Counted from the first letter of the stretch, positions 47,230 through 55,656 are shown. The stretch: DNA of 64,000 nucleotides from Thermus neutrinimicus (GCF_022760955.1 NZ_JAKTNU010000001.1:67507-131506); one strand, 5' to 3'. Program-made: numbers and translations. Notes: a model not told the origin generated them from the letters alone.

Positions 47230-48729
47230 CTATCCCCCAGAACCCACCCCGCTCACAAAGCGCAGGATGGGGTCCCGAAAGAAATAGACGAAGAGCAAAA
47301 CCAAAAGCTGTAACCCGATGAAGGGGATTCCGCCCAGGTAGATATCTGCGGTCCTCACCTCCTTGGGGGCCACGTTTCGCAGGTAGAAGAGGGCAAAGCC
47401 AAAGGGCGGGGTGAGGAAGGAGGTCTGCAGGTTCACCCCCACCAAAAGGCCAAACCAGAGCTTGTCAATATTCAAGGCCTCCGCCCCGATGGCCAAAAGG
47501 GGCAGAGCGATGAAGGCGATCTCAAAGAAGTCGATGAAGAAGCCCAGGAGGAAGACCAAAACCATCACGAAGAGGATGAAGCCCACCTCACCGCCCGGAA
47601 GACCCGTGAGGAAGCCCTCCACCCAAAGGTCCCCATCTACCCCGCGGAAGACCAGGCTGAAGAGGGTGGAGCCGATCAGGATGAAGATGACGAAGGCGGT
47701 GAGCTTGGCCGTGCCCTCCATGGCCCCGTAGAGGACCTTGAAGGAAAGCCTGCGGTTCAAGGCCGCCAGGACCAGGGCCCCCACCACCCCCATGGCCCCT
47801 GCCTCCGTGGGGGTAGCCAGGCCGATGAGCACGGTGCCCAGCACCAGGAAGATGAGGACCAGGGGGGGCACCATGGAAAGGAGGGCCCTTTTGAGAAGGG
47901 GGTTTTTACGGATCCAGGGAAGGAGCACCAGGGTCCAAACCCCCAAGGCCAGGAGCACCTCCAGCCACTCCGCCCAGGCAGGCAAAAAGCGCCCCACGGC
48001 ATACGCCCCCACCCCCACGAGGAGGTAGGAAAGCAGGGCAAAGGCCGCCTGGGCCTCCTTGCCCGCATCAGGCCGGGCCTCTGGAGGAAGGGCGGGAACC
48101 CACTTTGGGCGGAAAAGGGCCACGTAGATCACGTAAAGGAAGTAAAGGCCCACGGTGAGGGCAGAGGGTATCAGGGCAGCCTTGTACATATCCCCCACGG
48201 AAACCCCAAGCTGGTCCGACAAGACGATGAGGACCACACTGGGGGGGATGATCTGGGCCAGGGTGGCCGAGCCCAGGATCACCCCGCTGGCCAAGCGGGG
48301 GTTATAGCCGTACTTCAGCATGATGGGCAGGGAGATAAGGCCCATGGCCATCACGCTGGCGGCCACCACCCCGGTGGTGGCCGCCAAAATGGCCCCCACG
48401 AAGACCACGCTTAAGGCCAAGCCCCCCCTTAGGGGCCCAAAGAGCTTCCCCATGGTGTCCAGGAGGTCCTCTGCCAGGCCGCTTTTCTCCAGGATGATGC
48501 CCATGAAGGTGAAGAAGGGAATGGCCAGGAGAAGCTGGTTGGACATGATGCCAAAGATGCGGTCGGGCATGGCCTTAAGGAGGGGTGCGGGGAAGATATC
48601 CAGGGCTATGCCCAAAAAGCCAAAGACGATCCCCACCGCCCCCAAGGAGAAGGCCACGGGGTAGCCGGAAAGCAAAAAGACCACCAGGGCCAAAAACATG
48701 AGGGGAGGCATGAGGCTTTCCAGGTTCAT
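47230..48729 (-). CDS. dctM: TRAP transporter large permease (DctM type)
   Basis: A 499-residue membrane protein with about 12-13 segments. LAIPFFTFMGIILEKSGLAEDLLDTMGKLFGPLRGGLALSVV and VAASVMAMGLISLPIMLKYGYNPRLASGVILGSATLAQIIPPS are characteristic of DctM. It drives uptake of organic acids or similar solutes with Na or H gradients. The start ATG 48729 overlaps the dctQ stop by 4 nt. No periplasmic binding protein gene is adjacent. Confidence 0.92.
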   Translation of the reverse strand: MNLESLMPPLMFLALVVFLLSGYPVAFSLGAVGIVFGFLGIALDIFPAPLLKAMPDRIFGIMSNQLLLAIPFFTFMGIILEKSGLAEDLLDTMGKLFGPLRGGLALSVVFVGAILAATTGVVAASVMAMGLISLPIMLKYGYNPRLASGVILGSATLAQIIPPSVVLIVLSDQLGVSVGDMYKAALIPSALTVGLYFLYVIYVALFRPKWVPALPPEARPDAGKEAQAAFALLSYLLVGVGAYAVGRFLPAWAEWLEVLLALGVWTLVLLPWIRKNPLLKRALLSMVPPLVLIFLVLGTVLIGLATPTEAGAMGVVGALVLAALNRRLSFKVLYGAMEGTAKLTAFVIFILIGSTLFSLVFRGVDGDLWVEGFLTGLPGGEVGFILFVMVLVFLLGFFIDFFEIAFIALPLLAIGAEALNIDKLWFGLLVGVNLQTSFLTPPFGFALFYLRNVAPKEVRTADIYLGGIPFIGLQLLVLLFVYFFRDPILRFVSGVGSGG

Positions 48730-49265
48730 TCCAACACCTCCCGTTCCTCCTCCGCCGGTTGCAGGTGCCCCGCGAGGTAGGCGATGCGCTTGATGAGCTC
48801 GGAAATCCCCTGAAGGGTCAAAAGGGCAAAGCCCAGGGGCAGGGCCAGCTTGATGGGCCAGCGGGGAAGCCCCCCCACGTCGGGGGACATCTCCTTCCCC
48901 AGGAAGGAGGTCATGGCCCAAGGCCAGGAGAGGTAGATGACCCCCACCGCCATGGGCAGAAGGAAGAGGACCGTCCCCACCACGTCGATCCAGGCCTGGG
49001 TGCGTTTGGAAAAGCGGCCGGCAATGAGGTCAATGCGCACGTGGGCGTTGTGCTTCAAGGCGTAGGCCCCGCCCAGGAGGAAGATGAGGCTGAACATGTA
49101 CCACTGGGCCTCGAGGTAGGCGTTGGAGCTATAGCTGAAGCCGTAACGCATGACGGCGTTGCCCGCGGAAAGCAGGGCCACCAAAAGCACCAGCCACACG
49201 GTGACTTTGCCCACCGCCTCGGTTAAGGCATCTATGGCTCGCGAAAGACCCAGGAGAAGGCGCAT
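48726..49265 (-). CDS. dctQ: TRAP transporter small permease (DctQ type)
   Basis: A 179-residue four-helix membrane protein. LSAGNAVMRYGFSYSSNAYLEAQWYMFSLIFLLGGAYALKHNAHVRIDL is the DctQ signature. It starts at ATG 49265 behind a consensus promoter and pairs with DctM. The binding component (DctP or TAXI type) must be encoded elsewhere. Confidence 0.9.
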   Translation of the reverse strand: MRLLLGLSRAIDALTEAVGKVTVWLVLLVALLSAGNAVMRYGFSYSSNAYLEAQWYMFSLIFLLGGAYALKHNAHVRIDLIAGRFSKRTQAWIDVVGTVLFLLPMAVGVIYLSWPWAMTSFLGKEMSPDVGGLPRWPIKLALPLGFALLTLQGISELIKRIAYLAGHLQPAEEEREVLE

Positions 49266-49290
49266 TCCCAACCCCCTTGAAACCCGCCCC

Positions 49291-49319
49291 ATCCTACCCA
49301 GGGCAACCGGGGATGTCAA
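49291..49319 (-). promoter_or_regulatory. dctQM promoter
   Basis: Minus-strand -35 TTGACA (49319-49314), exact 17-bp spacer, -10 TAGGAT (49296-49291). The leader is about 19 nt with a G-rich Shine-Dalgarno region before the ATG at 49265. This is the best sigma-70-type match in the window. Confidence 0.8.
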
Positions 49320-49371
49320 TGCAAGGACGCGTCCAGAAGGGGTTTTTCCGTCTCTTTTCCATGCCAAGGCC

Positions 49372-50580
49372 TCAACGGGCTCGGCGGATCGGGGCCACCA
49401 GGAAGGCCCCCAGGAGAAAAAAGGCCCCGGCCAGCAGGAAGAGCACCAGGTACCCCAGGCCCTCCTCCCGGGCGTTCAGGAGATCCAAGGGGCGGCCAAA
49501 GGCCCCCGCCAGCACCTGGGGCACCACGATGGCGGTCTGCCACAGGCCCATGTCCGTGGCATGGGCCTTGGGATCCCTCAGCACATCCGCCACCAGGGCC
49601 CAGTCCACCGCCAGGTAGATCCCGTAGAAAAGGCCGAAGAAAAGGGCCAAGAACAGCATGGCGTCATACCGGGGGAGAAGCAGGATGAAGGGCATGAGCA
49701 ACCCCAGGCCCGCCCCTGAAAGGTAGATGAGGGGCTTGCGGCCCAGCCGGTCCGAGGCCTTCCCTGCGGGGACGCTGGCCAAGGCGGCCCCCAGGGAGAT
49801 GAGGAGGCCCAAAAGGGCCACCGCCTGGAAGGGTTCCTGGGTAAGGGCCCGACCAAAGGCCTGGAAGATCCGCACCACGTCCGCCAGGTAGTACTGTAGG
49901 TAGGTCTGGGCCAGGTAAAAGCCCAGCATCACCAAAAAGCGGGTCAAATAGACCAAAAGGAAATCCCGATCCCGCCAGGGCGCCGCCATGGCGGCGAGGA
50001 AGGGACGGGGATTAGCCCCTAAGGGCCGGTCTGGGATTATCCGGAGGCTAAGCCCGGCCCCCAGGAGGTTTAAAAAAGCCGCCAGATAGGCTTGGAAAGC
50101 CAAAGGGAAAAGAAATCCCACCGCGCCCCCCAGGATCTGGCCGGAAACCTGCAGAACCCCCATGTATCCCGAGGCGGTGCCCCTTTCCCTTCGGGGCACC
50201 AGGTCGGGGATGAGGGCGGAGTAGGGCCCGGTGGCCAGATCGTCCGCCACCTGCAGGAGGAGGTAGGCCACCAGGAGCCAGAGGTAGCTGGGGGCATGGA
50301 CCAAAAGGAGAAGGGCTATGGCGGTGAGGAGGCTACCCGCGAGGAGAAAGGGCTTTCGCCTGCCCATGTGGTCCGAGAGGTAGCCCATGACGGGGGGGCC
50401 CAGGATGGCCATCACCGCCCCCAGGCCGAAGAGGAAGCCCAGGCGGCTCGCCTTCTCCTCGAGGGGGGAAAGCTCCGCCACCTTGGCGGGCAGGATCACC
50501 AGAAGGACCAGGAACCACTTGAGGCTGGTGGCGAACCAGTAGGCGGAAAGGGAAAGGTACCAGCCGGGCCCGTGGCGCAT
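49372..50580 (-). CDS. Major facilitator superfamily transporter
   Basis: A 402-residue, 12-helix transporter. GYLSDHMGRRKPFLLAG is the loop 2-3 motif of MFS proteins and its repeat is GKASDRLGRKPLIYLSG after helix 8. The N-terminal layout (WYLSLSAYWFATSLKWFLVLLVILPAKV) is like sugar transporters of the SLC45/maltose group, but substrate is unknown. ATG 50580 is preferred; longer upstream frames run into the Usp gene. Confidence 0.88.
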   Translation of the reverse strand: MRHGPGWYLSLSAYWFATSLKWFLVLLVILPAKVAELSPLEEKASRLGFLFGLGAVMAILGPPVMGYLSDHMGRRKPFLLAGSLLTAIALLLLVHAPSYLWLLVAYLLLQVADDLATGPYSALIPDLVPRRERGTASGYMGVLQVSGQILGGAVGFLFPLAFQAYLAAFLNLLGAGLSLRIIPDRPLGANPRPFLAAMAAPWRDRDFLLVYLTRFLVMLGFYLAQTYLQYYLADVVRIFQAFGRALTQEPFQAVALLGLLISLGAALASVPAGKASDRLGRKPLIYLSGAGLGLLMPFILLLPRYDAMLFLALFFGLFYGIYLAVDWALVADVLRDPKAHATDMGLWQTAIVVPQVLAGAFGRPLDLLNAREEGLGYLVLFLLAGAFFLLGAFLVAPIRRAR

Positions 50581-50590
50581 GGGCCCCACC

Positions 50591-51424
50591 TTACCAGACC
50601 GTGGCCTCGGGAACCACCAGGAGGGGCAAGGAGCTCTGGTGGGAAAGCACCTCCACCATGCGCCCAAGCCGGTGGCGCCAGGTGCTCTTGGCCTTGGAAC
50701 CCAAGACCAGGAGGTCCGCCTCCCGGGCCTTGGCCCAGCGCAAAAGGTCCAGCTCCTCCTCCCCCTTGGTAACCTCCACCACCCCGGTGGCCTTGAGGAG
50801 GCCCTCCAGGTGGGCTTTGGCCCGGGCCAGAACATCCGCAAGCCCCAGGGCTTGCGGATCCAAGTAGGTGGGGAAGCAGCACCCTCCCTGCCCGCTCACC
50901 AGGTGCAGGCCGAAGACCTCAGCCCCCAAGGCTCTTCCCCAAGCCTCAGCCACCCGGAAGGCGCTTAGGCTTGCGGGGCTATCGTCAAGCCCCACGGCGA
51001 TGCGGCGCACTCCCCCAAGGGTCCTAGGGAGGAGCAAGACCGGCACCTCCCCCCGGTGCAACAGGTAGCGGACGAGCCCGCCCCGGGCCAGGACCTCGAG
51101 GGCATCCGTTCCCCGCTGGCCCAAAAGGACCAGGCGGCTTTTCAACGCCTCCCCGGCCACCACCTGGGCGGGAAACCCCCGGAGCACCTTGGCCCTAAGC
51201 CCCGTATCCGCCAGGGTTTTCTCCACCTCCTTCTCCACCCGGCTAAGGGCTTCCTCCAGCCCCGGCCTGAGATGGGGAAAGCGGCGTCCGAGGGCCTCAA
51301 AGTACGGGGTAGGAAGCACGTGAAGGAGCTCCGCGGGGATGTTGAACCCCTCCTGAAGAAAGCGGGCGCTTTCCACCACCGGCTCCAAACTCTCCCCCAG
51401 GTCCACAGCAGCCAACAGGCGCAT
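50591..51424 (-). CDS. Tandem universal stress protein
   Basis: A 277-residue protein of two Usp domains, residues 1-135 and 140-277. The first ends in LGQRGTDALEVLARGGLVRYLLHRGEVPVLLLP and the second in LGSKAKSTWRHRLGRMVEVLSHQSSLPLLVVP; the GxxG-type ATP-loop is only partial in both. Such tandem forms bind nucleotides and respond to stress. The MFS gene follows 10 bp downstream. It shares a divergent promoter region with folP. Confidence 0.85.
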   Translation of the reverse strand: MRLLAAVDLGESLEPVVESARFLQEGFNIPAELLHVLPTPYFEALGRRFPHLRPGLEEALSRVEKEVEKTLADTGLRAKVLRGFPAQVVAGEALKSRLVLLGQRGTDALEVLARGGLVRYLLHRGEVPVLLLPRTLGGVRRIAVGLDDSPASLSAFRVAEAWGRALGAEVFGLHLVSGQGGCCFPTYLDPQALGLADVLARAKAHLEGLLKATGVVEVTKGEEELDLLRWAKAREADLLVLGSKAKSTWRHRLGRMVEVLSHQSSLPLLVVPEATVW

Positions 51425-51456
51425 GGTTCACCCCCTGGTTCCACTATAATCCTTGC
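51425..51456. promoter_or_regulatory. Divergent promoters Usp / folP with overlapping -10 elements
   Basis: TATAAT (plus, 51445-51450) lies 6 nt before the folP GTG, a leaderless start. TATAGT (minus, 51448-51443) shares four bases with it and gives Usp a leader of about 12 nt containing GGGGGTG. Confidence 0.6.
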
Positions 51457-52275
51457 GTGCTCTGGCTTCGCGACCGCAGCCTGGACCTCTCCCGCCCCCG
51501 GATCATGGGCATCCTTAACCTCACCCCCGATTCCTTTTCCGATGGTGGCCTCTACCTGGACCCGGAGCGGGCCCTGGAAAGGGCCAGGACCCTGGTGGCC
51601 GAGGGGGCAGACCTTTTGGACCTGGGGGCGGAATCGACCCGCCCCGGGGCAAAGCCCGTGTCCGTGGAGGAGGAAAAAAGGCGGCTTCTTCCGGTTTTGG
51701 AGGCGGTCCTCGAGCTGGGGGTGCCGGTGAGCGTGGACACCCGCAAACCCGAGGTGGCGGCGGAGGCCTTGAAGCTGGGAGCACACCTCATCAACGACGT
51801 GACGGGCCTTCGGGATGAGCGCATGATGGCCCTTTGTGCCCGGTTTGGGGTGGCGGCGGTGATCATGCACATGCCCGTGCCCGATCCCCAAACCATGATG
51901 GCCCACGCCCGCTACGGGGATGTGGTGGCCGAGGTGAGGGAGTTCCTAAGGGCCCAGGCGGAGAGCGCCCTGAAGGCCGGGGTACCCCAGGTGGTCCTGG
52001 ACCCGGGGTTCGGCTTCGGGAAACTTCTGGAACACAACCTGGCCCTCCTCAGGCGCCTGGAAGAGATCGTGGCCCTGGGCCACCCGGTTTTGGTGGGGCT
52101 TTCCCGGAAGCGCTCCATCGGGGAGCTCACCGGGGTGGAGGAACCCGCCAAAAGAACCCTTGGCTCCGTGGCCGCCCACCTCTTTGCCGCCATGAAGGGG
52201 GCCAGGATCCTTCGCGTCCACGACGTGGCCGCCCACCGGGAGGCCCTGGCGGTGTGGAACGCCCTTTGGGGATAG
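51457..52275 (+). CDS. folP: Dihydropteroate synthase
   Basis: A 272-residue TIM-barrel enzyme joining p-aminobenzoate to the pterin. MGILNLTPDSFSDGG, DLGAESTRPGA and DPGFGFGK are the conserved pterin and diphosphate loops. Start GTG 51457. folB follows 2 bp downstream, so the pair makes consecutive folate intermediates. Confidence 0.96.
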   Translation: MLWLRDRSLDLSRPRIMGILNLTPDSFSDGGLYLDPERALERARTLVAEGADLLDLGAESTRPGAKPVSVEEEKRRLLPVLEAVLELGVPVSVDTRKPEVAAEALKLGAHLINDVTGLRDERMMALCARFGVAAVIMHMPVPDPQTMMAHARYGDVVAEVREFLRAQAESALKAGVPQVVLDPGFGFGKLLEHNLALLRRLEEIVALGHPVLVGLSRKRSIGELTGVEEPAKRTLGSVAAHLFAAMKGARILRVHDVAAHREALAVWNALWG

Positions 52276-52277
52276 AT

Positions 52278-52634
52278 ATGGGGGAGATCGCCCTTTTGGG
52301 CCTAGAGTTCTACGGCCGCCACGGGGTTAGGCCCGAGGAAGGCCGGCTTGGGGCCCGGTTTGTGGTGGACCTCTGGCTCAAGGTGCCCTTTGAGGGCAGG
52401 GGGGACCGGCTGGAGGAAACCGTGGACTACGCCGCCGTCTACGCCCTGGTGGAAGAGGTGGTGCGCCACCGCCGCTTCTACCTGATCGAGGCCCTGGCAG
52501 ACCACCTGGCGGAAGCCCTCCTGCAGGCCTTTCCCCGCCTCGAGGGGGTACGGGTGCGGGTGCACAAACCCCACGCCCCCATCCCCGGGGTCTTTCGCGA
52601 CGTGTACGCGGAAACGGAGAAAGTTCGCTCCTAG
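52278..52634 (+). CDS. folB: Dihydroneopterin aldolase
   Basis: A 118-residue enzyme that splits dihydroneopterin to hydroxymethyl-dihydropterin. LLGLEFYGRHGVRPEEGRLG contains the catalytic Tyr and the GVxPEE motif; YLIEALADHLAEAL and VHKPHAPIPG include the conserved Glu and Lys. ATG 52278 is 2 bp after the folP stop. Confidence 0.95.
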   Translation: MGEIALLGLEFYGRHGVRPEEGRLGARFVVDLWLKVPFEGRGDRLEETVDYAAVYALVEEVVRHRRFYLIEALADHLAEALLQAFPRLEGVRVRVHKPHAPIPGVFRDVYAETEKVRS

Positions 52635-52811
52635 AGCCTATTTCCGGTCCTCATCTTGCGCTCATGGGAAAACCGTGGTAGGATACGCCCGCCCAAAAAG
52701 GGCTACGCCAATATCCCGTATGCCTCCCCCACCGCTCACGGAGCGGTGGGCTATAAACTTTCTCACCCGCCTGGGCTAAACTGGAGGAGCCCGGAAAGGG
52801 GCGGGTCTATT
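52635..52811 (+). promoter_or_regulatory. Leader region of the NYN gene: promoter and hairpin
   Basis: The 177-bp gap holds a promoter TTGCGC (52657-52662), 17 bp, TAGGAT (52680-52685), and a perfect 10-bp hairpin CCCACCGCTC-ACG-GAGCGGTGGG (52728-52750). A second -10-like TAAACT (52777-52782) lies nearer the gene. The first promoter would give a leader of about 120 nt. The hairpin has no T-tract, so it is not a plain terminator. A regulatory leader, a small RNA, or the subterminal palindrome of a lost IS200/IS605 element are all possible. Confidence 0.5.
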
Positions 52812-53357
52812 ATGGAAAGGGTAGCGATATTCATCGACGGCTCCAACCTGTACAAGGGGTTGGTGCAGCATCTGGGGCCGGATTATCGGCTGAACTTTGT
52901 GGAGTTTATCAGCCTTCTCACCGCCGGGCGTAGGCTCTTGCGCGCCTACTACTACAACGCCCCCCTACCCCCGGAAGACCCCGCCGCCAAGGCCCACCAG
53001 AGCTTCCTCAACTACCTGAAGCGGGTGCCCTACGTGGCCGTGCGCTTGGGCAGGCTGGAAAGGCGGGCGGATGGCTTTGTGGAAAAGGGGGTGGATATCC
53101 AGATCGCCATAGATATCCTGCGCCTGGCCTATGCCGACGCCTACGACGTGGCGGTTCTGGTATCCGGGGACGGGGATTTCGCCGAGGTGGTCAGGGTGGT
53201 CCAGGACATGGGCAAGCAGGTGGAAAACACCACCTTCCACGCCCTTTCCTCCCACCGCTTAGCCCAGCAGGCGGACCGCTTCTATCCCCTGGACGACTTC
53301 CCTTGGGAACGCCTCCGGGCGCAAAGCCTGCCCCAGGCCCCCGAAAGCGACGAGTAG
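52812..53357 (+). CDS. NYN-domain (LabA/DUF88) protein
   Basis: A 181-residue PIN-like nuclease fold protein. MERVAIFIDGSNLYKGLV holds the first Asp of the acidic pocket, EKGVDIQIAIDILRLAYADAYDVAVLVSGDGDFAEVV the others. The family includes RNases and the LabA cyanobacterial protein; activity here is unproven. ATG 52812 is supported by homology and by the leader upstream. Confidence 0.88.
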   Translation: MERVAIFIDGSNLYKGLVQHLGPDYRLNFVEFISLLTAGRRLLRAYYYNAPLPPEDPAAKAHQSFLNYLKRVPYVAVRLGRLERRADGFVEKGVDIQIAIDILRLAYADAYDVAVLVSGDGDFAEVVRVVQDMGKQVENTTFHALSSHRLAQQADRFYPLDDFPWERLRAQSLPQAPESDE

Positions 53358-53365
53358 GCCCTGGC

Positions 53366-53779
53366 CTAGAGGAGCTCTTCCGAGCGGAAGAAAAGGGCGA
53401 TCTCCCGCTTTGCGTCCTCGAGGCTCGCGGAACCGTGGATCACGTTCTCGTCGATGGTGGTGGCGAAATCCCCCCGGATGGTGCCGGGGAGGGCGTCCTT
53501 AGGATGGGTGGCCCCCATCATCTTCCGCACCTCGGCCACCGCGTTCGGCCCCTCCAGCACCATGGCCACCACGGGACCCGAGGTGATGAAGCTCACCAGG
53601 CCGGGGAAGAAGGGTTTATCCCGGTGCTCGGCGTAATGCCTTTCTGCCAGCTCCTGGGTGATCTGTAAAAGCTTAAGCCCCGCGATACGGAAACCCTTCC
53701 GCTCAAAACGGGAAAGGATCTCCCCCACCAGACCCCTTCGCACGCCGTCGGGTTTCACCATGACAAAGGTGCGCTCCAT
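53366..53779 (-). CDS. ndk: Nucleoside diphosphate kinase
   Basis: A 137-residue enzyme that equilibrates NTP pools. [29 protein letters not shown] is the family start and [20 protein letters not shown] carries the phosphorylated His. Length fits the family. It starts 21 bp after the PP2C gene stop on the same strand. Confidence 0.97.
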   Translation of the reverse strand: MERTFVMVKPDGVRRGLVGEILSRFERKGFRIAGLKLLQITQELAERHYAEHRDKPFFPGLVSFITSGPVVAMVLEGPNAVAEVRKMMGATHPKDALPGTIRGDFATTIDENVIHGSASLEDAKREIALFFRSEELL

Positions 53780-53800
53780 ACCCCTAGGAGTTTAGCAGGT

Positions 53801-54733
53801 CTAGGGCCTTTTGAAGTAGCCCAGGAGGATGTAGGCCACCACCACCACCCAAAGGAGCACCAAAAGGGCATCCCGCCAGTTCAGGCGTACCCGCGAGCGC
53901 CTGGGCTCCAAGACCTGGGTGGGCAGTTCCTCGGGCTCCTCCCCCAGCTTGAGGCGCACCGGGGCTCCCGCCGCCGCCTCGAGGGGCAAGGCATAAGGAC
54001 GACCCCCCTGGGGAAGCTCTTCAGGAACCCGCACCACGATGGCGCTTATGTTATCCGGCCCCCCCCATTCGTTGGCCAAGGCCACCAGGCGCTTGGCCGC
54101 CTCTTCGGGAGGAAAGCTCTTTAGAACTTCTCCGAGGGTGCGGTCCTCCAAAACTCCCGAAAGGCCGTCACTACACAACAAAAACACGTCCCCGGGCTCA
54201 AGCTTAAGCCCCATGAGGTCTACCCGGGCCTGGGGGAAGGAGCCTAGGGCATTGGTGATCACGTTGCGCCAGCGGTGGGTCTTGGCCTCCTCGGGGCTTA
54301 AAAGGCCCTGGCGCACCCTTTCCGCCACCCAGGAGTGGTCCTCGGTGAGGAGGGTAAGCTCCCCCTTCCTGAGGAGGTAGGCCCTCGAGTCCCCCACGTG
54401 GGCGATCAGGGCATAGGGCAGATCCAGAAGGAGGCAGGTGGCGGTGGTGCCCATGCCCCGGTTCTCAGGGCGTTGCGCCTCCTGATAGATGCGCTCGTTG
54501 GCCCTTTCAAAGGCTTGAAGCAGGGCTCTGGGGCTGGGGTCCCCCTGGCTCAGGTGCTCCAGAATCCCCTCCACGGCCAGCCTGGCCGCCACCTCCCCCG
54601 TACGGTGCCCCCCCATCCCGTCCGCCACCACGAAGACCCCACCCCAAGGGGTGAGGGCGTGGCCCACGGCGTCCTCGTTCTTGGGCCGCTTGAGACCAGG
54701 GTGGGTTTCCAGGGCAAAGGCCAAGCCGGACAC
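53801..54733 (-). CDS. PP2C-type serine/threonine phosphatase, membrane-anchored
   Basis: A 310-residue protein. Residues 1-235 are a PP2C domain: RPKNEDAV, VVADGMGGH, HVGDSRAYL, LCSDGLSG and GGPDNISAIVV supply the metal-binding Asp residues. After a linker the C-terminus (WRDALLVLLWVVVVAYILLGYF) is a membrane anchor, leaving the phosphatase in the cytoplasm. A partner Hanks-type kinase is not in the window. Start is GTG 54733, 6 nt after TAAAAT. Confidence 0.92.
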   Translation of the reverse strand: MSGLAFALETHPGLKRPKNEDAVGHALTPWGGVFVVADGMGGHRTGEVAARLAVEGILEHLSQGDPSPRALLQAFERANERIYQEAQRPENRGMGTTATCLLLDLPYALIAHVGDSRAYLLRKGELTLLTEDHSWVAERVRQGLLSPEEAKTHRWRNVITNALGSFPQARVDLMGLKLEPGDVFLLCSDGLSGVLEDRTLGEVLKSFPPEEAAKRLVALANEWGGPDNISAIVVRVPEELPQGGRPYALPLEAAAGAPVRLKLGEEPEELPTQVLEPRRSRVRLNWRDALLVLLWVVVVAYILLGYFKRP

Positions 54734-54793
54734 GGGGGGATTTTACCGCAAGGCTGTTTCCCCCTTTAACATCCGAGGGAAAGGTGCTATTCT
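54734..54793. promoter_or_regulatory. Divergent promoters, PP2C / lipoprotein
   Basis: Minus strand: TAAAAT (54745-54740), CCCCCC, GTG 54733, leaderless. Plus strand: TTAACA (54766-54771), 16 bp, TATTCT (54788-54793), then an about 15-nt leader with AAAGGAGGTGA, a near-perfect Shine-Dalgarno sequence, before ATG 54815. Confidence 0.6.
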
Positions 54794-54814
54794 GTGAGAA
54801 AAAAGGAGGTGACC

Positions 54815-55573
54815 ATGACACGGAACCGGTTTCTTTTGGTAGGCCTTGCCGTAGCCCTTTTGGGGGCGTGCGCTCCCAGGCTGGTGCTGGAACCCACGGT
54901 ACCCTTACCGCTCCCCCAGGTAGGCGTTCCCCAATGGGTGCTCCCAGGAAACCCCTTGCCCCATGTGGATGACTTCGAGTCCTACCCTCTAGGCGCAGTC
55001 CTGACCACGGTGGCTCCCAAACGATATGGCCTACTTGGAACAAACGAGGCCCGCTTCACCGTCACGGAAGCCCTGAACCCCCAAAATGCCATAACCCGGG
55101 CGGTCCGCCTAGAGCGTTTCGGTGGAGCCCTGCTCACAACGGGCGCAGGGGATTGGACCAACTACCTGGCCCGCCTAGAAGTGAAGTCCTTAGGGGGTTG
55201 CTATTGGTGTTCTCTCCTTCTTCGGGTATTCCTGGACCCCACGGGCACCCGGGCCTTGGAGTTCCGATTCGGTGGAGACGGTGTAGAACTCACCAAGGTT
55301 CTCGGGGAACAGCGGCAGGTGGTGGCGAAGAGGCCCGAGCTGAAGGAAGCTGGACAGCGGTTCGTAGAAGATAAGCAATGGCACCGCTTTGCCATCCTTG
55401 CCAAGGATACAGGCGAGGTCCGGTTCAGCATGGACGGGGGAGAGCTTCTTTCCTGGAAAGACCCCGACTTCCGCCAAGGAGGGTTGGGCTTCGGGGTTCA
55501 CGAGGCGGGCCTGGTGCTTTACCTGGACAACCTGGAGGTTACCCCCCTTTCCGAACCCCCCAAGGCTCCTTAG
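54815..55573 (+). CDS. Lipoprotein with concanavalin/DUF1080-like domain
   Basis: A 252-residue protein with lipobox LLGAC near residue 19. The mature part has VDDFESYPLGA, then a long beta domain ending in FAILAKDTGEVRFSMDGGELLSWKDPDF and GLGFGVHEAGLVLYLDNLEV, typical of jelly-roll LamG/DUF1080 domains that bind sugars. Base composition appears lower in G+C than neighbours, and the strong Shine-Dalgarno is unlike most genes here; both hint at separate history. A carbohydrate role is only inferred. Confidence 0.7.
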   Translation: MTRNRFLLVGLAVALLGACAPRLVLEPTVPLPLPQVGVPQWVLPGNPLPHVDDFESYPLGAVLTTVAPKRYGLLGTNEARFTVTEALNPQNAITRAVRLERFGGALLTTGAGDWTNYLARLEVKSLGGCYWCSLLLRVFLDPTGTRALEFRFGGDGVELTKVLGEQRQVVAKRPELKEAGQRFVEDKQWHRFAILAKDTGEVRFSMDGGELLSWKDPDFRQGGLGFGVHEAGLVLYLDNLEVTPLSEPPKAP

Positions 55574-55588
55574 GCCTGCTGCATAGGC

Positions 55589-55617
55589 TTGACGCATACC
55601 GCATACCGCGGTAACTT
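55589..55617 (+). promoter_or_regulatory. rtcB promoter with tandem GCATACC
   Basis: TTGACG (55589-55594), 17-bp spacer, TAACTT (55612-55617). The spacer contains GCATACC twice in tandem followed by GCGG, together forming the small palindrome ACCGCGGT at its end. A regulator site is possible. Confidence 0.6.
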
Positions 55618-55627
55618 AAGGACAAGC

Positions 55628-55656
55628 CCGGGCACCAAAGCCCGGCCTTTTGCTTT
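55628..55656 (+). promoter_or_regulatory. Leader hairpin of rtcB, possible attenuator
   Basis: CCGGGC (55628-55633) pairs with GCCCGG (55640-55645) across an ACCAAA loop, and CCTTTTGCTTT follows. It lies in the about 45-nt leader between the promoter and ATG 55668, so it could terminate transcripts early. It could also be the terminator of the lipoprotein gene. Confidence 0.4.

Noticed and set aside
47230-48921. Longer frame for DctM starting at 48921
   Set aside because: The extra N-terminus reads through dctQ; ATG 48729 gives the normal length and a 4-nt overlap.
49372-50841. Longer MFS frame starting inside the Usp gene
   Set aside because: The extra residues are out-of-frame Usp coding sequence; ATG 50580 fits MFS length.
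52728-52750. Calling the hairpin an IS200/IS605 end
   Set aside because: No tnpA, tnpB or second end is visible nearby, so it stays only an alternative.
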